DNA from: CALHVX01 sp039198065
Lineage (GTDB): Bacteria; Pseudomonadota; Gammaproteobacteria; Pseudomonadales; Azotimanducaceae
Length of the DNA stretch: 64,000 nucleotides
Assembly (NCBI GenBank): GCA_039198065.1
Contig: JBCCTU010000002.1
Span: 1 to 64,000, forward strand
Direction: 5' to 3'
Made by a program: the position numbers and the translations under genes. Each line of letters begins with the position of its first letter. Within the stretch, counting starts at the first letter, position 1. Below the pieces are notes generated by a model. That model was not told the DNA's origin. It did no database searches and saw only the letters and a list, made by a program, of their open reading frames with translations. Below, in pieces: positions 23,801 through 32,526 of this stretch.

Positions 23801-25009
23801 ATGGGAAGTCCATCGACAGCGAAATCTCTGCCGTTGGCCATTGTGCTTGGTGGTACGGAGAACGGCCTGACAGCGCTGCGCACGCTGGCGGAGCAGGGCA
23901 TTCCCTGTGCGCTTGCGACCGACGACTCGACGGACCTGGCCCTTGCATCACGCTTGCCGAAACATGTGTTTTCCGGTGAATGTGCCGATCGTGTTCTGGA
24001 AGATGTGCTGGCCTTTGCTCCGCGTCAGCCGTCACCACCGGTACTACTGGTCACCTCGGACGCCTTCCTTCGCGCCTGCGATCGTCAGCGTCAGTATTTG
24101 CCGGTGCGCGTTGGCATCCAGCTCGCCAGTTCTGACGCCATCGACCGGGTACTCGATAAGCGACGTTTCTGTCTCACGTCGTGCCTGGCCGACGCGCCGC
24201 TCGCCCGCGGCTGCGGCCTGAGCGTTCCACCGTCAACGGAGGAGATCGCCGCAGTGCTGGCGCTCAACCTGCCGGTGATTCTCAAGCGCGCCGATACCTC
24301 GCGCCAGACCGCGGCCGACAGCCGCGCCGCACTCGGGCACAGCAAAGCCGCGCGCTACGATGAGCTGGGCCGACTCGCAGCGGCCCTGGATCGCGCGGGT
24401 GAAGCGGAAGTGTCGCTGCTGGCGCAGGAGTACATCCCCGGAGACGACAGCGATCACTACAGCTACATGGCTTACCTGGGCGCCGACGGCACGGAACACG
24501 TCGCCTACGGCGTGCGCAAACACCGCTTGAGCCCCATCCACCATGGCTCGGCGACCTGTGCGTCACTCGTCGACGAACCGGCGCTGATCGAGGCCGGCCG
24601 CACCGTCGCGCACGCCCTCGACTATCGCGGAGCCATCAGCGTGTGTTTCAAGCGGCGTCCGGATACCGGTGCGTTCGTCTGTTATGAGGTGAACGGGCGG
24701 CTGCCCCTGGTGCACTCGGTAGGCCATCTGGCCGGCCATTCGCTGGTGTTGGCTGCCTACAACGATCAGGCGGGAACGTCCTTTCGGCTTACACCGGAGG
24801 CTAAGAGCCCGCGGGCTCTTTGGATGTGTCTGGCGCGGGATGCGCGGGCGGCTCGGGCCTACCGCCGCGCGCGGGAGCTCGGCACGATTCGTTGGCTCTG
24901 GTCGTTGCGACACGTGGAGCGGGTGGCGGAGTGGAGCTGGCGCGACCCCTGGCCGGCGATGGTCAGCTTCAAACGGCTGATCAGGCCGCGTCGGTCTCCG
25001 GCTCGCTGA
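23801..25009 (+). CDS. ATP-grasp family ligase of unknown substrate
   Basis: 402 residues. The N-terminal pre-ATP-grasp Rossmann part has AIVLGGTENGLTALRTLAEQG and ASDAIDRVLDKRRF (start of the ATP-grasp core). Later come LPVILKRADTSRQT (ATP-binding lysine), LLAQEYIPGDDSDHYSYMAYL, and VCYEVNGRLPLVHSVGHLAGH with the metal-binding E and N. The order resembles carboxylate-amine/thiol ligases that act on small carboxylates or glycans. The 3' end overlaps the convergent transporter gene by 29 bp. No partner gene shows the substrate. Confidence 0.75.
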   Translation: MGSPSTAKSLPLAIVLGGTENGLTALRTLAEQGIPCALATDDSTDLALASRLPKHVFSGECADRVLEDVLAFAPRQPSPPVLLVTSDAFLRACDRQRQYLPVRVGIQLASSDAIDRVLDKRRFCLTSCLADAPLARGCGLSVPPSTEEIAAVLALNLPVILKRADTSRQTAADSRAALGHSKAARYDELGRLAAALDRAGEAEVSLLAQEYIPGDDSDHYSYMAYLGADGTEHVAYGVRKHRLSPIHHGSATCASLVDEPALIEAGRTVAHALDYRGAISVCFKRRPDTGAFVCYEVNGRLPLVHSVGHLAGHSLVLAAYNDQAGTSFRLTPEAKSPRALWMCLARDARAARAYRRARELGTIRWLWSLRHVERVAEWSWRDPWPAMVSFKRLIRPRRSPAR

Positions 25010-26270
25010 CATAGACCGGGGCCGTGATCTTGACGGTCTTGACGACGTTCTCGCTGATCTGCCGGGTCTCGAAGAAATAACCGTTTACGCGCAGGCACAG
25101 GTTGCTGTCGGGAATGGTTTCCAAGTGTTCGAGCACTAAGCCGTTCAAGGTCTTCGGACCGTCTTCCGGCAGATCCCACTCCAGCGCTCGGTTGACGTCG
25201 CGGACCAGGGCCAGGCCATCGATCAGGTAGCTGCCGTCGGGTTGCGGCGAGATGTCCGGCATATGCGCTGCGAAGTCTGTAGTGAACTCACCGACGATTT
25301 CTTCGAGTATGTCTTCGAGGGTCACAATCCCCTGCACGTCACCGTACTCGTCAACGACGATCGCGATGCGCCGACGCATCTTTTGAAAGTTAAAGAGCTG
25401 CGTGTGCAGTGGCGTACCTTCCGGGACGTAGTAGGGTTCAGCGGAGAGCGCCAGCAAGTCGGCCTTTACGATTTCCTCGGCGTTGATGAAGCGCGTCGTG
25501 CGCCGCAGATGCAGGATGCCGAGCATGTTGTTCACGTCGCCTTTGAAGATCGGCAGGCGCGTGTGTTGCGACGTCGACATGGTGTCGATGATCTCGTCGA
25601 TGTCGTCGTCGATGTCGATGCCGACCATCTCAGTGCGCGGCACCATGATGTCATCGACGGTGACGTGTTCGAGATCGAGCACCCGCAGCATGATCGATTG
25701 CCGACGGCCGCTGAAGCGTAACCCCTGACCGACAACCGTGCGCAGCTCTTCGAGGCTTAAGCCTTCCTCTTCGTCTTCGCCCTTGGCTTTGAGAAACGGG
25801 CGCACCAGCAGGTTGCTGATGCCGTTGATGAACCAGACCCCCGGGTACATGAATTTGAGCAACGGGTTGAGCACGAACGCCGAGGGGAAGGCGATCATCT
25901 CCGGGCGTTCGGCGGCGATGGTCTTCGGACCGACTTCGGCGAACACGAGAAAGAACACGGTCAGGGCAATTGGTGCGATGACGACGCCGGAATCGCCGAA
26001 CAGTTTGAGGCCGAGCACGGTGGCGACGCTGGCGGCGGAAAAGTTCACCAGGTTGTTGCCGATGAGAATGACCCCAAGCAGCCGATCCGGTCGCTTGAGC
26101 AGCCGCTCGGCCTGCTTGGCGCCGTTGTGCCCCGCATTCACCAGGTGCTTAAGGCGGTAGCGGTTGAGCGCCACCATGGCGGTCTCACTGCTCGAGAAAT
26201 ACGCCGACAGCAGCGTCATGACGAGGATGATGCCGAACAGCGCGAGCGCTGACAGCTCGGTGAGGCTCAT
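24981..26270 (-). CDS. CorB/YfjD-type HlyC/CorC family transporter
   Basis: 429 residues. An N-terminal DUF21 (CNNM) domain with about four membrane segments opens SALALFGIILVMTLLSAYFSSSETAM. Two CBS domains follow (MVPRTEMVGIDIDDDIDEI; AIVVDEYGDVQGIVTLEDILEE) and a C-terminal CorC_HlyC domain (ISPQPDGSYLIDGLALVRDVN). The family is linked to magnesium and cobalt efflux. Its gene overlaps the CcsA-like gene by 4 bp (ATGA), the usual YfjD-YpjD pair next to ffh. Confidence 0.88.
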   Translation of the reverse strand: MSLTELSALALFGIILVMTLLSAYFSSSETAMVALNRYRLKHLVNAGHNGAKQAERLLKRPDRLLGVILIGNNLVNFSAASVATVLGLKLFGDSGVVIAPIALTVFFLVFAEVGPKTIAAERPEMIAFPSAFVLNPLLKFMYPGVWFINGISNLLVRPFLKAKGEDEEEGLSLEELRTVVGQGLRFSGRRQSIMLRVLDLEHVTVDDIMVPRTEMVGIDIDDDIDEIIDTMSTSQHTRLPIFKGDVNNMLGILHLRRTTRFINAEEIVKADLLALSAEPYYVPEGTPLHTQLFNFQKMRRRIAIVVDEYGDVQGIVTLEDILEEIVGEFTTDFAAHMPDISPQPDGSYLIDGLALVRDVNRALEWDLPEDGPKTLNGLVLEHLETIPDSNLCLRVNGYFFETRQISENVVKTVKITAPVYVSEPETDAA

Positions 26271-27205
26271 GATCCGGCGAGCAGGATTTCGATCACGAAC
26301 TTGCTGCCCAGATAGGCCAGCAACAGCAGTACGAATGCGACAAGGGTGAAGCGCACGGCGATGGAGCCGCGCCAGCCGAAGAAATAGCGGCCCGTGAGCA
26401 GGGTGGCGTAAACGAGCCAGGACAGACAGGCGAGCACTGTGTGGTGCACGACCCGCTGGCCAAAGAGGTCATCGAGAAAGATAAAGCCCGTGCCGATGGC
26501 GACGGTAAGCACGCCGAAACCGGTCCAGAGCATGCCGAAGAGCAGCCGTTCCATGGTTTCCATGGGCGGCAGGGTGGCAAGCAGGGCACTTTTGTCGCGC
26601 CGTCGCAGCCGGCTTTCCTGGTAGCCGACAACAACGCTTTGTGTCGCGCCCATGATCAAGATCCCGTAGGCCACCAGGGCAAAGAGAATGTGGGCGACGA
26701 GCGGCCCTGAGAGGGAATCGATGGGCTCCGAGCTGACCGGGACGAACAGCCGCAGGGCAATGGCAATGGCACTGGCCGGCAGGGCATAGACCAACAGGCT
26801 GCCGACGGGCACGACCATGCAGGCGACGGCAACGAAGCCGGTGGCAATGAGCAGTAACAGGACGATGACCGTCAGCAGATCGAGCTGCAGTCCCTGATCG
26901 GAGAGCAGCAGGCCATAGGTCATGAGCCCGTGGCCAAGGATGCCCCCGGCGCACAGCACCCCGGCGAGCATTGCGGGCGTGGTGCGCGTTGACTCGGCGT
27001 CGTTTGCCGCCGCGGCCTGGCTCGGTGGAAAAACGGCTGCGGGTCCGGCAACCAGACCGCGGGCGACGAGCCGGGTGGCGATCAGGTAAAACGCAATGGC
27101 GGCGGCGCCGGCATAGGTTGTGGCGGTGAGCATGGGGCCCGTGGGGCGGTGGTTGAGTACTGAGAATGAGTCTCGCATACCGCCCAGCAGGCCACCAGCG
27201 TCCAT
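26267..27205 (-). CDS. CcsA/YpjD-like cytochrome c assembly family membrane protein
   Basis: 312 residues from ATG 27205; homology would also allow ATG 27133 (MLTATTYAGAAAIAFYL), and neither has a strong ribosome site. About eight hydrophobic segments are seen. Histidines lie at helix ends in GHGLMTYGLLL, VAHILFALVAYGILIMGATQS and HHTVLACLSWLVYATLLTGRYFFGW. The fold is that of CcsA/CcmC haem handlers, but YpjD proteins next to CorB are reported to work with CorB in magnesium resistance rather than in cytochrome assembly. Coupling to the CorB gene by ATGA supports that reading. Confidence 0.8.
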   Translation of the reverse strand: MDAGGLLGGMRDSFSVLNHRPTGPMLTATTYAGAAAIAFYLIATRLVARGLVAGPAAVFPPSQAAAANDAESTRTTPAMLAGVLCAGGILGHGLMTYGLLLSDQGLQLDLLTVIVLLLLIATGFVAVACMVVPVGSLLVYALPASAIAIALRLFVPVSSEPIDSLSGPLVAHILFALVAYGILIMGATQSVVVGYQESRLRRRDKSALLATLPPMETMERLLFGMLWTGFGVLTVAIGTGFIFLDDLFGQRVVHHTVLACLSWLVYATLLTGRYFFGWRGSIAVRFTLVAFVLLLLAYLGSKFVIEILLAGS

Positions 27206-27317
27206 GTTGCCTGACGACGTCTAAGCCGGTCGCCAGGTTCAACCCGGTTCGCGGCTCCCGCTGACCGGTTGGCATGGGTATGATGGCGCCTCCCAGCGGC
27301 GAGCTAACTTCTTCTTC

Positions 27318-28730
27318 ATGTTCGAAAATTTGACCGATCGCCTGTCGGAAACCCTCCGCGGCATCAGCGGCAAGGCGAAACTCACCGAAGAGAACATTTC
27401 CGGCGCGCTGCGCGACGTGCGTGTGGCCCTGCTCGAGGCCGATGTCGCTCTCCCAGTGGTGAAGATCTTTATCAGCCAGGTACGCAGCAAAGCCCTTGGC
27501 ACGGTCGTCAACACAGCACTCAATCCCGGCGAGGCGTTCGTCAAGATCGTCCACGCTGAGCTGGTTCAGGTCATGGGCAAGGCCAACGACGCCCTCAACC
27601 TCGCAGCCAAGCCCCCGGTGGTCATCCTCATGGCTGGCTTGCAGGGTGCAGGCAAGACCACAACGGTGGCGAAACTCGCCCGTTACCTGAAGGAGCGGGA
27701 GAAGAAAAAAGTGGCGGTGGTCAGCGCCGACGTCTATCGCCCAGCGGCCATCCAGCAGCTCGAAACCCTAGCCGGTGAGGTTGAAGCGATCTTCCTCCAG
27801 TCATCGGGCGACGAAAAACCGCAGGCAATTGTGGAACGGGCGCGCGCCGAGGCGGAACGTCAGTTCGCCGACGTGCTCATCGTCGATACGGCGGGCCGAC
27901 TCGCAATCGATGAAGAAATGATGAGCGAGATCAAGGGCCTGCAGGCATTTTTGGAGCCAACAGAGACGCTCTTTGTGGTTGATGCCATGACCGGTCAGGA
28001 TGCCGCCAACACCGCTAAGGCCTTTAACGACGCGCTCGAACTCACCGGCGTCGTGCTTGCCAAGGCGGACGGTGATGCCCGGGGTGGCGCGGCGCTGTCC
28101 GTTCGCACGATCACGGGCAAACCGATCAAATTCATCGGCATGGGGGAGAAGTCTGACGCCCTCGAGCCGTTCTACCCGGACCGCATGGCGTCGCGGATCC
28201 TCGGCATGGGCGACGTGCTGAGTCTCATCGAGGAAGCCGAACGCAAGGTCGACAAGAAGAAAGCGCAGCGGCTCGCGAAAAAGATCAGTAAAGGACAGAA
28301 ATTCGATCTGGCCGATTTCCGCGATCAGCTCGAGCAGATGCAGAACATGGGCGGGGTCTCGAGCATGCTCGACAAGCTGCCCGGCGCCGGCCAGCTCCCG
28401 CCCGGGGCGGCGGCTCAGCTGCAGGACGACACATTTAAGAAGATGGCGGTCATCATCGACTCCATGACGCTGAAGGAACGCCAGTTTCCGGACCTCATCA
28501 GCGGATCGCGCAAGCAACGCATTGCCCGCGGCAGCGGCACGCAGATCCCGGACATCAATCGCCTGCTGAAGCAGCACAAGCAGATGCAGAAGATGATGAA
28601 AAAGGTCAGCAAGAAGGGCGGGATGCAGAAAATGATGCGTGGCCTAAAGGGATTGCCTGGCATGCAAGGTGGAATGCCAGGTGGCATGCCCGGCGGCGCG
28701 CCGGGTGGGATGCCGCCCGGGAAGCGCTAG
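27318..28730 (+). CDS. ffh: Signal recognition particle GTPase Ffh
   Basis: 470 residues. N domain (FENLTDRLSETLRGISGKAKL), then G domain with G1 GLQGAGKTTTVAKLA, the insertion-box region, DTAGRL (G3) and LAKADGDARGGAAL (G4 and closing loop). The M domain is methionine-rich (MQKMMKKVSKKGG) and ends in repeated GGMPGG units, which are slightly longer than in many homologues. With 4.5S RNA it delivers nascent membrane proteins to FtsY at the inner membrane. First gene of the ffh-rpsP-rimM-trmD-rplS block. Confidence 0.97.
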   Translation: MFENLTDRLSETLRGISGKAKLTEENISGALRDVRVALLEADVALPVVKIFISQVRSKALGTVVNTALNPGEAFVKIVHAELVQVMGKANDALNLAAKPPVVILMAGLQGAGKTTTVAKLARYLKEREKKKVAVVSADVYRPAAIQQLETLAGEVEAIFLQSSGDEKPQAIVERARAEAERQFADVLIVDTAGRLAIDEEMMSEIKGLQAFLEPTETLFVVDAMTGQDAANTAKAFNDALELTGVVLAKADGDARGGAALSVRTITGKPIKFIGMGEKSDALEPFYPDRMASRILGMGDVLSLIEEAERKVDKKKAQRLAKKISKGQKFDLADFRDQLEQMQNMGGVSSMLDKLPGAGQLPPGAAAQLQDDTFKKMAVIIDSMTLKERQFPDLISGSRKQRIARGSGTQIPDINRLLKQHKQMQKMMKKVSKKGGMQKMMRGLKGLPGMQGGMPGGMPGGAPGGMPPGKR

Positions 28731-28797
28731 TTGCAATCTGCGCCGGCGCCATTAAAATCCGCGCTCCTTGTAATTCGCCGGCACCTCGATATACGCC

Positions 28798-29082
28798 ATG
28801 CTCATCATTCGTCTCACGCGCCACGGCGCCAAGAAAGCACCGTTCTATCACGTCACCGTGGCGGATCGGGCAGCCAAGCGTGACGGTCGGTTCGTGGAGC
28901 GCGTTGGCTTCTACAACCCGGTGTCGAAAGGCAATGCTGAGACGCTGCGGATCGATCTCGCGAGGATTGATCACTGGATGTCGCACGGCGCGAAGCCGTC
29001 CGAAACCGTCGCTAAGCTGATCAGCAAAGCGCGCAAGGCTGCAGCAGCCGAAGCACCGGCAGCCGCTGCCGAGACGGCGTAA
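28798..29082 (+). CDS. rpsP: 30S ribosomal protein S16
   Basis: 94 residues: start MLIIRLTRHGAKKAPFYHV, middle GRFVERVGFYNP, then WMSHGAKPSETVAKL, all hallmarks of S16. An Ala/Glu-rich tail of about 20 residues follows. It binds 16S rRNA in early 30S assembly. It lies 67 bp after ffh and 25 bp before rimM, in the conserved rpsP-rimM-trmD-rplS order. Confidence 0.97.
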   Translation: MLIIRLTRHGAKKAPFYHVTVADRAAKRDGRFVERVGFYNPVSKGNAETLRIDLARIDHWMSHGAKPSETVAKLISKARKAAAAEAPAAAAETA

Positions 29083-29107
29083 GCCGCGTCACGCTCCCGG
29101 CGCGCCC

Positions 29108-29713
29108 GTGCCGGCAGATTCGAAGGATCAGACGCTTATCGTTGGCCGCTTCGGGGCGGCGCACGGTATTCGGGGCTGGTCCGTTCTGATTTCCCTCACC
29201 GATCCTCGCGACAACCTGTTGTCCTATGCGCCGTTGCTCATCAACGGGCCCGACGGCTGGCGACCGATGGCGGACGTCGAGTTCTCCCGTAAGGGCGAAA
29301 AATTGCTGGTCCGTTTTGCGGGCAATACGGACCGCACCCAGGCAGAGGCGCTGCGCGGACGTGAGATTGGCTTAGCGGCCGCGGATCTACCGGCAGCGGA
29401 AGCGGACGAATTCTACTGGCGGGACCTCATCGGTCTCCGCGCTCAGGGGCCGGACGGTCGGGTGCTTGGTGACGTCGTTGATCTGCTCGATACAGCGGCC
29501 CACGCGGTGCTGGTGATTCGGCCGTCGATGCAGGTTCGCGAGGCCAGCGGAACCGACGGCGACGTACTGGTTCCCTTTGTCGAGGACTTCACCGGTGCGA
29601 TCGACTTGAACGCCGGGACCATCGACGTTGACTGGCCGGAATTCGACGACGCTGTTGAAGGTTCGGCCGGTGGCTCGGTCGAAGACCCGGCCGGCGGCTC
29701 GGTCGAAAACTAG
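29108..29713 (+). CDS. rimM: Ribosome maturation factor RimM
   Basis: 201 residues, GTG start. The N-terminal RimM beta-barrel reads IVGRFGAAHGIRGWSVLISLTDP. The PRC-barrel half has FYWRDLIGLRAQGPDGRVLGDVVDLLDTAAHAVLVI and ends LVPFVEDF plus IDVDWPEF. It helps 30S head maturation and binds S19. The last 18 residues extend the usual length with two copies of an octapeptide (SAGGSVED, PAGGSVEN) that looks like a recent in-frame duplication. Confidence 0.93.
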   Translation: MPADSKDQTLIVGRFGAAHGIRGWSVLISLTDPRDNLLSYAPLLINGPDGWRPMADVEFSRKGEKLLVRFAGNTDRTQAEALRGREIGLAAADLPAAEADEFYWRDLIGLRAQGPDGRVLGDVVDLLDTAAHAVLVIRPSMQVREASGTDGDVLVPFVEDFTGAIDLNAGTIDVDWPEFDDAVEGSAGGSVEDPAGGSVEN

Positions 29714-29740
29714 GGCTCGGCAGGGCGCAAGGACGGACGT

Positions 29741-30478
29741 ATGTGGTTCGGTGTGGTCACCCTGTTTCCCGAGCTCGTTGCGCCAATCGAATCGCTTGGC
29801 GTTGTCGGTCGGGGCTTTCAAACGAAACGCTTGGCGTTGGACTGTGTTCAGCTGCGGGATTTCGCCGTCGACCGCCACGGCACGGTGGATGACAAGCCCT
29901 ACGGTGGGGGCGCCGGCATGGTGCTGCGCGTTGACGTTGTGGCTGCCGCGGTCGCCGAGGCCCAGGCTCGAGCGGGCTCCAAAGGTGTGGCTCGACCTGC
30001 TGACCTGCCCGTGATTGCGCTGGCGCCGCACGGCGAGCGACTCACCCAACAGGTAGTCAACGAACTTGCTGAGCTGCCCGGCATGATTCTCCTCTGTGGG
30101 CGCTACGAAGGGTTTGATGAGCGGGTCCACGATCGCGTTGCGACGCGGACACTGTCGATTGGTGATTACGTCATCTCTGGCGGCGAGCTCGCCGCGCAGG
30201 TGCTGATCGACGCGGTAGCTCGCCAGGTACCTGAAATCCTGGGAAATCCTGAGTCGGCGCGGGAGGAATCGCATCTTGCAGGATTACTCGATTACCCTCA
30301 CTATACGCGCCCCGAAAATTCGGACTGGGGTGCAGTGCCGCCAGTGCTGCTGAGCGGCGATCACGCCGCCATTGAGCGCTGGCGATCAGAGCAGGCGCTC
30401 TTCCGGACCGCTCGGGAACGACCCGACCTGCTGAGCCCCGAGGTGTCCCCTGAAGACGACCTGGGTGGCAGCGAATAG
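29741..30478 (+). CDS. trmD: tRNA (guanine-37-N1)-methyltransferase
   Basis: 245 residues. The SPOUT trefoil-knot enzyme starts MWFGVVTLFPELVAPI, with DDKPYGGGAGMVLR, LLCGRYEGFDERVHD and SIGDYVISGGELAAQVLIDA forming the SAM pocket. The C-terminal domain has LLDYPHYTRP and VPPVLLSGDHAAIERWR. It methylates G37 next to the anticodon in Leu, Pro and Arg tRNAs, preventing frameshifts. It is 27 bp after rimM. Confidence 0.97.
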   Translation: MWFGVVTLFPELVAPIESLGVVGRGFQTKRLALDCVQLRDFAVDRHGTVDDKPYGGGAGMVLRVDVVAAAVAEAQARAGSKGVARPADLPVIALAPHGERLTQQVVNELAELPGMILLCGRYEGFDERVHDRVATRTLSIGDYVISGGELAAQVLIDAVARQVPEILGNPESAREESHLAGLLDYPHYTRPENSDWGAVPPVLLSGDHAAIERWRSEQALFRTARERPDLLSPEVSPEDDLGGSE

Positions 30479-30615
30479 GCGGCGAGTCGACACAACATCT
30501 CGGGGAGTCGGGCGCTGCGCGGCGACTCACAGTTGGCACCGGACGGCTGCGACGGCCGACCCCGGTAAACATACCAGGCGGCCGTCCGCGGACCGCAGAC
30601 AGGGAACTCGCAGCC

Positions 30616-30966
30616 ATGCGCAACAACAACATTATCGACGAGATCGAGAACGAACAGCTCAAGGCGGAAGTGCCCGAGTTCGGTCCGGGTGATACGGTCG
30701 TCGTGCAGGTGCGCGTCAAAGAGGGTACCCGCGAGCGTCTGCAGGCCTATGAGGGCGTTGTCATCGGCAAGCGAAATCGCGGCCTGAACTCCGCGTTTAC
30801 CGTGCGCAAAATGTCTCACGGCGTCGGCGTAGAACGGACCTTCCAGACCCACAGCCCCCTCATCGAGTCTGTCAGCGTCAAGCGACGCGGCGACGTGCGT
30901 AAGGCCAAGCTGTACTACCTCCGCGAACGCTCTGGACGCTCAGCGCGCATCAAAGAGAAGGTGTGA
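30616..30966 (+). CDS. rplS: 50S ribosomal protein L19
   Basis: 116 residues. FGPGDTVVVQVRVKEGTRERLQAYEGVVIGK and FTVRKMSHGVGVERTFQTHSP show the L19 fold; the end KLYYLRERSGRSARIKEK is also typical. It sits at the 30S-50S interface. Last gene of the ffh-rplS block; a 137-bp gap separates it from trmD, and two hairpins follow the stop. Confidence 0.97.
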   Translation: MRNNNIIDEIENEQLKAEVPEFGPGDTVVVQVRVKEGTRERLQAYEGVVIGKRNRGLNSAFTVRKMSHGVGVERTFQTHSPLIESVSVKRRGDVRKAKLYYLRERSGRSARIKEKV

Positions 30967-30969
30967 CGT

Positions 30970-30992
30970 TTGGGTGCCCGAACGGCACCCAA
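30970..30992 (+). terminator. Hairpin directly after rplS
   Basis: TTGGGTGCC and GGCACCCAA pair perfectly (9 bp) with a 5-base loop, 4 bp after the rplS stop. No T-run follows. It may protect the 3' end or act together with the second hairpin at 31023. Confidence 0.5.
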
Positions 30993-31022
30993 GCTTACCT
31001 ACAGGTCCAAGCTCAAGCCTCA

Positions 31023-31050
31023 AAACGCCTGCGGTTCACCGCGGGCGTTT
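31023..31050 (+). terminator. Second terminator-like hairpin of the rplS operon
   Basis: AAACGCC-TG-CGG pairs with CCG-CG-GGCGTTT across a TTCA loop, followed by the T-rich GTTTGTCGTT context. Probably the true end of the rplS transcript. Confidence 0.55.
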
Positions 31051-31482
31051 GTCGTTATGGGACCACAACATGGGACCACAACGTGTCGGCGCTGGCCGGT
31101 GAGGGGCTTGATGAGTCAGTGAGGGGGGGCACTCGCCGGGCAGCCCAGTCGGGGGAGAGGGGGGCAGTAGCCACCCGGCGAGTGTGCGACGACCGGGGAG
31201 AGGCCGTGCCGCCGCTGGCTTCTTGGACATTGGGGGCAGCGTCCGTCGAAGCTCGCCAGAAGAAGTGCAGCGCGCGTGCCAACTTCGGCTCAGGGTTAGC
31301 TCGAGGCTCCCTAGCGCGATCTTATAAACTAAAAAATCCATATAAAACAGTTATTTGTAAGGTATTTCGGTAACCGACGCTAGGGTTCGCCAACGTCCGC
31401 TGAACTGCGCGCCGGCGGCGAGCGCTGTGGTGAGGTGACGCTAACTGTCAGAATGGGCCCTCCCGCAGACGCTCGACTCGCG
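31051..31482. other. Gap before xerD with tandem repeat, inverted repeat and AT block
   Basis: No gene is supported. The stretch holds a 13-bp tandem duplication (ATGGGACCACAAC at 31057-31069 and 31070-31082), a perfect 11-bp inverted repeat CACTCGCCGGG/CCCGGCGAGTG (31130-31140/31174-31184, 33-base loop), and an abrupt AT-rich block at about 31318-31372 that is promoter-like (TTATAAACT, CCATATAAAAC). The inverted repeat could fold an RNA or be a protein site; I cannot tell. Confidence 0.5.
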
Positions 31483-32367
31483 ATGACTGCCAAAACCCGT
31501 CCACCGGACCCCGCCATCGACGACTACCTGCAGGCGTTGTGGCTTCAGCGCGGCCTCAGCGACAACACGCTTGCCGCCTATCGCCGTGATCTTAAAGATC
31601 TCCATCACCGCGTCGCTAAGCCGCTCGACTCAGCTACTGCAGCCGATCTGGCGGACGCACTGGCGAGCCGCTTTACGGCCGGTTTCGATCCACGATCGAC
31701 GCAACGCTGGCTCTCCACAGTCCGCGGCTACTACCGTTTCCAGGTGGCTCAGGAGCGGCGCTCGGACGATCCCGCTGCGGGCCTCGATGCGCCGAAGCTC
31801 GGCCGACCGCTTCCCAAGACCTTGACCGAGGCCGAGGTGGTTGCGTTGCTTAATGCGCCGGATGTGGCGACCGCACGCGGTCTTCGGGACCGGGCGCTGT
31901 TTGAACTGCTCTATGCCACGGGCCTACGCATTACGGAGCTGGTAAGCCTGCCGGTGCTGGCCTTGAATCGCCGCCAGGGGGTACTGCGCGTCGTCGGCAA
32001 GGGGAGCAAGGAGCGGCTGGTGCCCGTGGGTGAAACGGCGCTTAAGTGGCTCGAGCGCTACCTGGCGGAGGCGCGTCCGGTGGATGCGGGGGCTGCGCTA
32101 TTTCCTGGCCGCGACGGCAAGCCGCTTACGCGCCAGACCGTTTGGCACGCAATCAAGCGCTACGCGGCGGCAGCCGGTATTCACAAGGCGATCTCGCCGC
32201 ACACGGTGCGCCACGCGTTCGCAACTCATCTGGTCAACCATGGTGCCGATCTGCGGGCGGTGCAGCTGATGCTCGGTCATGCCAACCTGTCGACGACCCA
32301 GATTTACACCCATGTCGCAGAAAGTCGCTTGAAGGCCCTGCACGCTGAACACCACCCGCGCGGTTAG
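31483..32367 (+). CDS. xerD: Site-specific tyrosine recombinase XerD
   Basis: 294 residues from ATG 31483; an upstream GTG at 31435 adds 16 residues without homology. N-terminal core-binding domain: AIDDYLQALWLQRGLSDNTL. Catalytic domain: R in YATGLRITELVSL, K in VVGKGSKERLVPVG, H-x-x-R in SPHTVRHAFATHLV, H in LMLGHANLSTTQIYTH and the tyrosine nucleophile right after it. It resolves chromosome dimers at dif with XerC and FtsK. The neighbours dsbC, recJ, prfB and lysS are the classic xerD context. Confidence 0.93.
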   Translation: MTAKTRPPDPAIDDYLQALWLQRGLSDNTLAAYRRDLKDLHHRVAKPLDSATAADLADALASRFTAGFDPRSTQRWLSTVRGYYRFQVAQERRSDDPAAGLDAPKLGRPLPKTLTEAEVVALLNAPDVATARGLRDRALFELLYATGLRITELVSLPVLALNRRQGVLRVVGKGSKERLVPVGETALKWLERYLAEARPVDAGAALFPGRDGKPLTRQTVWHAIKRYAAAAGIHKAISPHTVRHAFATHLVNHGADLRAVQLMLGHANLSTTQIYTHVAESRLKALHAEHHPRG

Positions 32368-32526
32368 GCCGAGCCTCCTTTGGGTGGTTGAACGGTTCGC
32401 GCTAAACTTCACGGAATCGAGAGGGCGCAAGGAATTTCGTACCCGCCGACGGGTCCAATCCTTTACCCAGTGCGCTACGCGGAGCGCCGGAACGGCCTCA
32501 ACGACTTTTCAACATCGGATCACTGC

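Noticed and set aside
30963..31373. 136-residue ORF overlapping the rplS stop
   Set aside because: It covers two hairpins and repeat DNA and has no ribosome site or protein-like pattern.
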